This document shows, piece by piece, positions 59,880 to 64,000 of a stretch of 64,000 bases of DNA (position 1 is its first letter; each line of letters opens with the position of its first letter). Under the pieces are notes generated by a model. The model was not told the DNA's origin. It saw nothing but the letters and a program-made list of their open reading frames with translations, and searched no databases. The position numbers and the translations under genes were made by a program. Location: NCBI GenBank assembly GCA_009780315.1, contig WRAH01000002.1, positions 1 to 64,000 on the forward strand. Reading direction: 5' to 3'. This stretch comes from Defluviitaleaceae bacterium (lineage in GTDB: Bacteria; Bacillota; Clostridia; Lachnospirales; WQUN01).

Positions 59880-60746
59880 GTGAGTAAAACAAAACTTTCA
59901 ACCTACTTATTTATTTTACCTGCCTTTTTAATTTACACATCTGTAATTATTGTTCCTGCCCTTCAGTCTATCTGGGTGAGCTTTCACAGGTGGAACGGCA
60001 TGGATGACATGGAGTTTGTTGGGCTTGGCAACTTTAGCCACCTGTTTTTTGAGGACTTAGTGTTTTGGGGGGCTTTGCGTAATAATCTTGTGTGGATGAT
60101 ACTGACCCTTGTATTTATGATTTCTGTATCTCTTGGGCTGGCTATGTTACTTAATGCAAAATTTAAAGGACGCACGTTTTTCCGTGGCTTATTCTATTTT
60201 CCATTTGTACTGTCAGGTATTTTGGTGGGTATCATTTGGCGGTGGATGTACAATGTAAACTTTGGCTTTTTAAATGAATTTTTATCCCTTATCGGGCTTG
60301 ACCAATTAAGGCAAACTTGGCTTGGAGACCCGAATATGGCGTTGTTTTATGTATTTATTGCGGCACTTTGGCGCGGTGTAGGTGCGCCTATGATTCTTTT
60401 TCTTGCAGGGCTTCAAACAATTCCCGAAGATGTGCTGGAAGCCGCAGATATAGATGGTGCAAGTCGGTTTAAAAAATTTTTCTCAATAAAACTACCCATG
60501 CTAAAAGAAACTTTTGTCATTGTATTGGCAACCCAAATCATTGGTTCTATGGGTGTGTTTGATATTATTGTTGCAACCACTGGCGGTGGCCCAGGCAATT
60601 CGACACAAGTCCTTGCGTCTTACATGGTACAGCAAACTTTCTCCTTTGCAAACATGGGCATGGGCGCGGCTTTGTCTACGATTATGCTGGTGATTATGAT
60701 GATTGTTGTTATCCCTTATGTGTTATTCACCACAAAGGAGCGTTAG
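59880..60746 (+). CDS. Sugar-type ABC permease (MalF/UgpA-like)
   Basis: The product has about 288 residues and six membrane helices, beginning KLSTYLFILPAFLIYTSVIIVPALQSIWVSF. The EAA loop is AADIDGASRFKKFFSIKLPMLKETF (about 190-214). GTG 59880 with GGTGA five nt upstream is likelier than ATG 59868, which lacks a ribosome site. Pairs with the next permease. Confidence 0.9.
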   Translation: MSKTKLSTYLFILPAFLIYTSVIIVPALQSIWVSFHRWNGMDDMEFVGLGNFSHLFFEDLVFWGALRNNLVWMILTLVFMISVSLGLAMLLNAKFKGRTFFRGLFYFPFVLSGILVGIIWRWMYNVNFGFLNEFLSLIGLDQLRQTWLGDPNMALFYVFIAALWRGVGAPMILFLAGLQTIPEDVLEAADIDGASRFKKFFSIKLPMLKETFVIVLATQIIGSMGVFDIIVATTGGGPGNSTQVLASYMVQQTFSFANMGMGAALSTIMLVIMMIVVIPYVLFTTKER

Positions 60747-60747
60747 T

Positions 60748-61575
60748 ATGAAGAAAATTTTTCCCGCTGTTCGACGATATTTTATACTCATTTTATTGTC
60801 TGTCATATGGATTGTGCCTGCTATCTCAATTATTCTCACCTCTATGAAAAGTCGGGCTGATTTTTTTAGCGGCATGGGTTTATTTGAATTGCCCAGTCAA
60901 ATTCATTGGGCAAACTTTACTAACGCACTGTTTGATGCTAATTTGCTATTGTATATGCGCAACTCTTTACTCATTTCTGTTTGGAAAGTGCCTATTGGCA
61001 TTTTTGTTGCCGCCCTTGCCGCCTTTGCCATCACAAGATTAGAAGTTAAATACCCAAGGGGAATTTTCATTTACTTTCTCATTGGCATGATGGTTCCTTT
61101 TCATGTGGCATTGGTTCCTTTAAATGCATTCTTTGCACAACATGGGCTGATTGATTCATTTCTTGGCATTACTTATGTTTATATTGCTTTTGGTTTGCCA
61201 TTTGCAATTTTGGTCTTGCGTGGATTCTTCAACTCCATTCCAAAAGAGCTGGATGAAGCGGCGTATATTGATGGGTGCAGTAGGGTTAGGCTGTTTTTTT
61301 CAGTCATTTTACCCCTAGCAAAACCTGCAATTGCTTCATTATTTATACTCGATTTTCTTGCCACTTGGAATGAGTACATTCTTGCAAGCGTACTCATTCG
61401 TGACAGGTCACGTCAACTTGTGACTGCGGGGCTGATGAACTTTATTGGACAGCATGGTACAGATTTTGGACTGCTTTCCGCTGGGGTTTTGCTTAATGTC
61501 ATACCAATAATGCTTGTGTATGTATTGCTTCAACGCCACTTTGTAGAAGGTATGGCTGGGGCTGTGAAAGGATAG
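60748..61575 (+). CDS. Sugar-type ABC permease (MalG/UgpE-like)
   Basis: The 275-residue protein, from ATG 60748, has AAAGGAG upstream. Six helices and the EAA loop EAAYIDGCSRVRLFFSVILPLAKPAI (about 185-210) complete the membrane pair. The start overlaps nothing; the gap to the first permease is 1 bp. No ATPase gene is in the operon, so a shared MsmK-type ATPase elsewhere is expected. Confidence 0.92.
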   Translation: MKKIFPAVRRYFILILLSVIWIVPAISIILTSMKSRADFFSGMGLFELPSQIHWANFTNALFDANLLLYMRNSLLISVWKVPIGIFVAALAAFAITRLEVKYPRGIFIYFLIGMMVPFHVALVPLNAFFAQHGLIDSFLGITYVYIAFGLPFAILVLRGFFNSIPKELDEAAYIDGCSRVRLFFSVILPLAKPAIASLFILDFLATWNEYILASVLIRDRSRQLVTAGLMNFIGQHGTDFGLLSAGVLLNVIPIMLVYVLLQRHFVEGMAGAVKG

Positions 61576-61580
61576 GGAAT

Positions 61581-62519
61581 ATGATGAAATGGAATTATGA
61601 TTTTGAAGTGCCGGAACAAAAGAAAATTCGTATGATTGTACACACAGATTGTAAAAATGAAGCAGACGACCAGTTTGCCCTTGCACACCACGTCATGACA
61701 CCAAAGTTTATCGTCAAAGGCATTGTAGGCGGACACTTTAATATGTACCCTCGTGAATATGGTGAAGGCAATACAGCCAAAGCCAGTGTGGATGAAATCA
61801 ATAAAGTCTTGGACTTGATGGGCTTGAATGGCGTATACCCTGTTTTAGAAGGCGCACCACGGGCTTTAGCCAATGAAAGTACACCCATACAATCACCCGC
61901 AGTGGATTTTATCATTGAAGAAGCCATGAAAGATGATGATAGACCTTTGTTTATATCCATGTTGGGGGCGATTACAGACTTAGCCGCTGCCATTTTATTA
62001 AAACCAGAAATATGCCAGAAAATGACGGCAATTTGGATTGGTGGCGGACAGTATCCAGAAGGTGAAGACGAATTTAACTGTAAGCAAGATATAGCCGCTG
62101 CAAATGTAGTCATGAAGTCTGAAATGCCATTGTGGCAAGTGCCTAAAAATGTGTATAAACAAATGGCAGTTTCACTTGCAGAACTTCAAGTGAGAGTGAA
62201 ACCCTATGGAAAAATAGGTAAGTATTTGTTTGAGCAAATGGTAGACTTCAATATGAAAACGGCACACATTCCCCATTGGCCTCATGGTGAAATTTGGGGA
62301 CTTGGCGATTCGCCTACAATTTCTGTACTCATGGAAGAATCTGAAAAGACAGATATTTATGACCTTATTCACGCGCCAAATATACGATATGATGATTTAA
62401 AGTATGAACACAACACAGTTAATAGAAAAATAAGAGTATACAAAGCGGTCAATGTCAGGCTTTGCATGGAAGATTTTTATGCAAAGCTGATGATTAACTT
62501 CCCCAATCAAGATTCATAA
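61581..62519 (+). CDS. Inosine-uridine-type nucleoside hydrolase family protein
   Basis: The 312-residue protein has the calcium-site motif HTDCKNEADDQFAL (21-34, fitting DTDxxxxDD with His replacing the first Asp). LGAITDLAAAILLKPEICQKMTAIWIGGGQYPEGEDEFNCKQDIAAANVVMKSEMPLWQVPKNV is the family's second block, with N-D residues of the ribose site. Likely hydrolyses nucleosides or ribosides. It follows the permease genes by 5 bp, so uptake and hydrolysis are linked. The first Asp to His change makes activity uncertain. Confidence 0.88.
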   Translation: MMKWNYDFEVPEQKKIRMIVHTDCKNEADDQFALAHHVMTPKFIVKGIVGGHFNMYPREYGEGNTAKASVDEINKVLDLMGLNGVYPVLEGAPRALANESTPIQSPAVDFIIEEAMKDDDRPLFISMLGAITDLAAAILLKPEICQKMTAIWIGGGQYPEGEDEFNCKQDIAAANVVMKSEMPLWQVPKNVYKQMAVSLAELQVRVKPYGKIGKYLFEQMVDFNMKTAHIPHWPHGEIWGLGDSPTISVLMEESEKTDIYDLIHAPNIRYDDLKYEHNTVNRKIRVYKAVNVRLCMEDFYAKLMINFPNQDS

Positions 62520-62543
62520 GAAGCCCTTGGGGCTTCTTTTTTT
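62518..62543 (+). terminator. Intrinsic terminator after the nucleoside hydrolase gene
   Basis: AAGAAGCCC and GGGCTTCTT form a 9-bp stem around TTG, then a T-run. The left arm overlaps the stop codon. Confidence 0.9.
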
Positions 62544-62554
62544 ATACTAAATAA

Positions 62555-62621
62555 ATTAAGTAAAAATTAAATAAAAAACACTTAATAAATACTTGATATT
62601 TAGTTTTTTATCAGTGATAAT
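62555..62621 (+). promoter_or_regulatory. Promoter and operator-like repeat of the second solute-binding protein gene
   Basis: ATTAAGT (62555-62561) and ACTTAAT (62580-62586) are 18 bp apart. TTGATA (62593-62598) and GATAAT (62616-62621) have a 17-bp spacer. The arrangement copies that at 58427-58481. Confidence 0.7.
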
Positions 62622-62671
62622 TTACAAAGAAAATCATTAACTGATGCTTTTTTAGGCGGAAGGAGCCAATT

Positions 62672-64000
62672 ATGAAAAAGAAAATTATGGTTTTGTTTAC
62701 GGTAGTATGGGTTTCTGTTTTTGCAATTTTTTCTCTTAGTGCATGTGGCAATGACGATGGGGGCACAGCAGATGATGGCCCAGATGAATTAGTTATGGCA
62801 TTTATGACATGGGTTTTGCCTAGTGACACTCAAATGATTCAAGATGCAATGAACGAAATACTTATCCCAAGATACAACATGAGCGTAGAACTGCTTATTA
62901 TGGACGCGGCATCTTATCAACAAAATATCAGACTGATGTTAACTGCCGGTGAGCAAGTGGATATTATGAATACCATCATGGCAGGTTATACACACCTTCA
63001 AGGACAGGGTTTTTTACTTGACCTTGAGGCGAACAACTTGATTCAAAACTTTGGTGCTGGGATTCCTGATGCTGTTGGTGGATGGGAAATTTTAAATGGT
63101 GCAAGAATTGCTGGTACACTTTATGGCGTACCAACAAACTGTGACCATGCTGTTGGACGCGGTGCAATAGCTGTTGGCACACAATTTCTTGACGCTATTG
63201 GGTTTGATGTGCCCAGTCCCAATAATGATATTATCCACATAAGCGTTGCAGAACTTGATAGCATCCTTATGCAAATCAATGAAGCTTTCCCAGAGATGGA
63301 AACATTCCGTCCAACGATGCCAGGGGGCATTACTCAATTTATGTCTATCGACCCACTGGGCGCAGAACCTTTTGGTGTTTTGCTTGACCCTGTGAATGAT
63401 TTAACGGTTTCTAATCTGTTTACAAGTCAAGCATTTTATGACTTTATTAGTATGATGTACAGGTGGAATAATCATGGGTTTATCAGCTTAGATGCTGCGG
63501 CAGATGACACCCCTGTCACTGCCCTTGTTTCAGCAGGACGTTTAATGAGCTATATGACAGGTGGTAAGCCTGGCATTGTTGCACAAGAAAGCGGGCTTTG
63601 CGCACAGCCTATGACCATTTTCCAAACGGGCCCTGACATGATGAATGCAAATGCGGCGGCACGTTTCCCATGGGCAATTCCATTCACTACAGCCAATCCA
63701 GAAAGAGCAATGACCCTTCTTAATGCATTCTACACTTGTCCAGAACTGTCAAACCTTCTTATCTGGGGTATCGAAGGGGTGCATTATGAAATGCAAACTG
63801 ACGGGCGTGTTGACTTCCCTGCTGGACTAGATGCAGGAACTTCTGGCTGGCACAATGGAATGGCTTGGAATATGCCAAATCAATTCATTTCTCATGTGTG
63901 GATGGGGGACGATTTAGACCTTTATGACCAATTGATTGAATTTAATGCAAATGCACAAATTTCAAGAGCATTCGGTTTCATTTTTGACCCAGCTCCTGTC
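62672..64000 (+). CDS. Second extracellular solute-binding lipoprotein, partial at window end
   Basis: At least 443 codons are open to the window edge. The lipoprotein signal MKKKIMVLFTVVWVS ... LSAC (Cys25) resembles that of the first binding protein. The body begins ELVMAFMTWVLPSDTQMIQDAMNEILIPRYNMSVELLIMDAASYQQNIRLMLTAGEQVDIMN, as in SBP_bac_1/DUF3502 proteins. GGAAGGAG precedes ATG 62672. Its leader and promoter resemble those at 58430-58530. It probably starts another ABC importer operon. Confidence 0.9.
   Translation, partial: MKKKIMVLFTVVWVSVFAIFSLSACGNDDGGTADDGPDELVMAFMTWVLPSDTQMIQDAMNEILIPRYNMSVELLIMDAASYQQNIRLMLTAGEQVDIMNTIMAGYTHLQGQGFLLDLEANNLIQNFGAGIPDAVGGWEILNGARIAGTLYGVPTNCDHAVGRGAIAVGTQFLDAIGFDVPSPNNDIIHISVAELDSILMQINEAFPEMETFRPTMPGGITQFMSIDPLGAEPFGVLLDPVNDLTVSNLFTSQAFYDFISMMYRWNNHGFISLDAAADDTPVTALVSAGRLMSYMTGGKPGIVAQESGLCAQPMTIFQTGPDMMNANAAARFPWAIPFTTANPERAMTLLNAFYTCPELSNLLIWGIEGVHYEMQTDGRVDFPAGLDAGTSGWHNGMAWNMPNQFISHVWMGDDLDLYDQLIEFNANAQISRAFGFIFDPAPV

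Noticed and set aside
1..64000. Prophage or large integrative element
   Set aside because: No integrase, terminase, portal, capsid, relaxase or transposase gene was found; the only insertion-like unit is the 752-bp hicAB cassette.

Overview
The window is a low-GC, densely packed chromosomal segment of an anaerobic, fermentative Bacillota, most likely class Clostridia. The signs are strong AAGGAGG-type ribosome sites, lipoprotein signal peptides, AdhE, a ferredoxin-dependent 2-oxoacid oxidoreductase with Ptb-Buk, a stalk-domain (copper amine oxidase N-like) protein, and SwrC-like RND efflux. I saw no rRNA, tRNA, CRISPR array, transposase or integrase. Genus and family cannot be fixed from the sequence alone.

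Layout. 1-8.7 kb: end of an M29 aminopeptidase gene, an OppABCDF peptide importer, and TldD/TldE-type proteases in one run, so a peptide uptake and processing locus. 8.8-13.4 kb: membrane glycosyltransferase and rRNA uracil methyltransferase (minus strand), then a lipoprotein and a stalk-domain secreted protein. 13.6-16.5 kb: a compact island of three genes in which two paralogous small helical proteins flank an NLR-like STAND NTPase with kinesin-light-chain type TPRs. The first small protein and the STAND protein share a short N-terminal motif at the same residue numbers and a duplicated promoter block. 16.6-22.2 kb: MBL hydrolase, FMN reductase and YbjQ operon (minus), then AdhE, an APH-like kinase and a zinc-ribbon protein. 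22.2-27.3 kb: heterodimeric ABC exporter whose halves carry N-terminal zinc ribbons, with a DUF1854 protein between them. 27.9-33.6 kb: Ptb, Buk, leucine/valine dehydrogenase and a four-subunit 2-oxoacid:ferredoxin oxidoreductase, together a full branched-chain amino acid fermentation pathway; Ptb appears to start at an ATA codon.

33.7-36 kb: a probable RRNPP-type quorum-sensing pair (HTH-TPR regulator whose stop overlaps the start of a 45-residue secreted pre-peptide gene), then a HicA/HicB toxin-antitoxin cassette bounded by a perfect 33-bp direct repeat that duplicates the 3' end of smc. 36-44.8 kb: smc, a P-loop protein, an M23 peptidase whose ribosome site lies inside a terminator hairpin, a frameshifted AI-2E family gene, an OmpR-type two-component system and an HNH nuclease. 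44.9-49.9 kb: RND efflux adaptor, RND pump and a small membrane protein. 50-57.9 kb: EFR1-type ferredoxin/flavodoxin protein, TetR regulator, GNAT, AgrC/AgrA-like two-component system without an AgrB/AgrD pair in view, membrane proteins, MFS transporter and a cytidylate-kinase-like protein. 58-58.4 kb: a non-coding stretch with nested long-range base pairing and a strong terminator, a candidate structured RNA. 58.4-64 kb: a sugar/nucleoside-type ABC importer operon with a nucleoside hydrolase, then a second solute-binding protein gene (running off the window) whose promoter resembles that of the first.

The candidates most likely to be new systems are the three-gene STAND island, the RRNPP regulator-peptide pair, and the hicAB cassette inserted at the smc 3' end.
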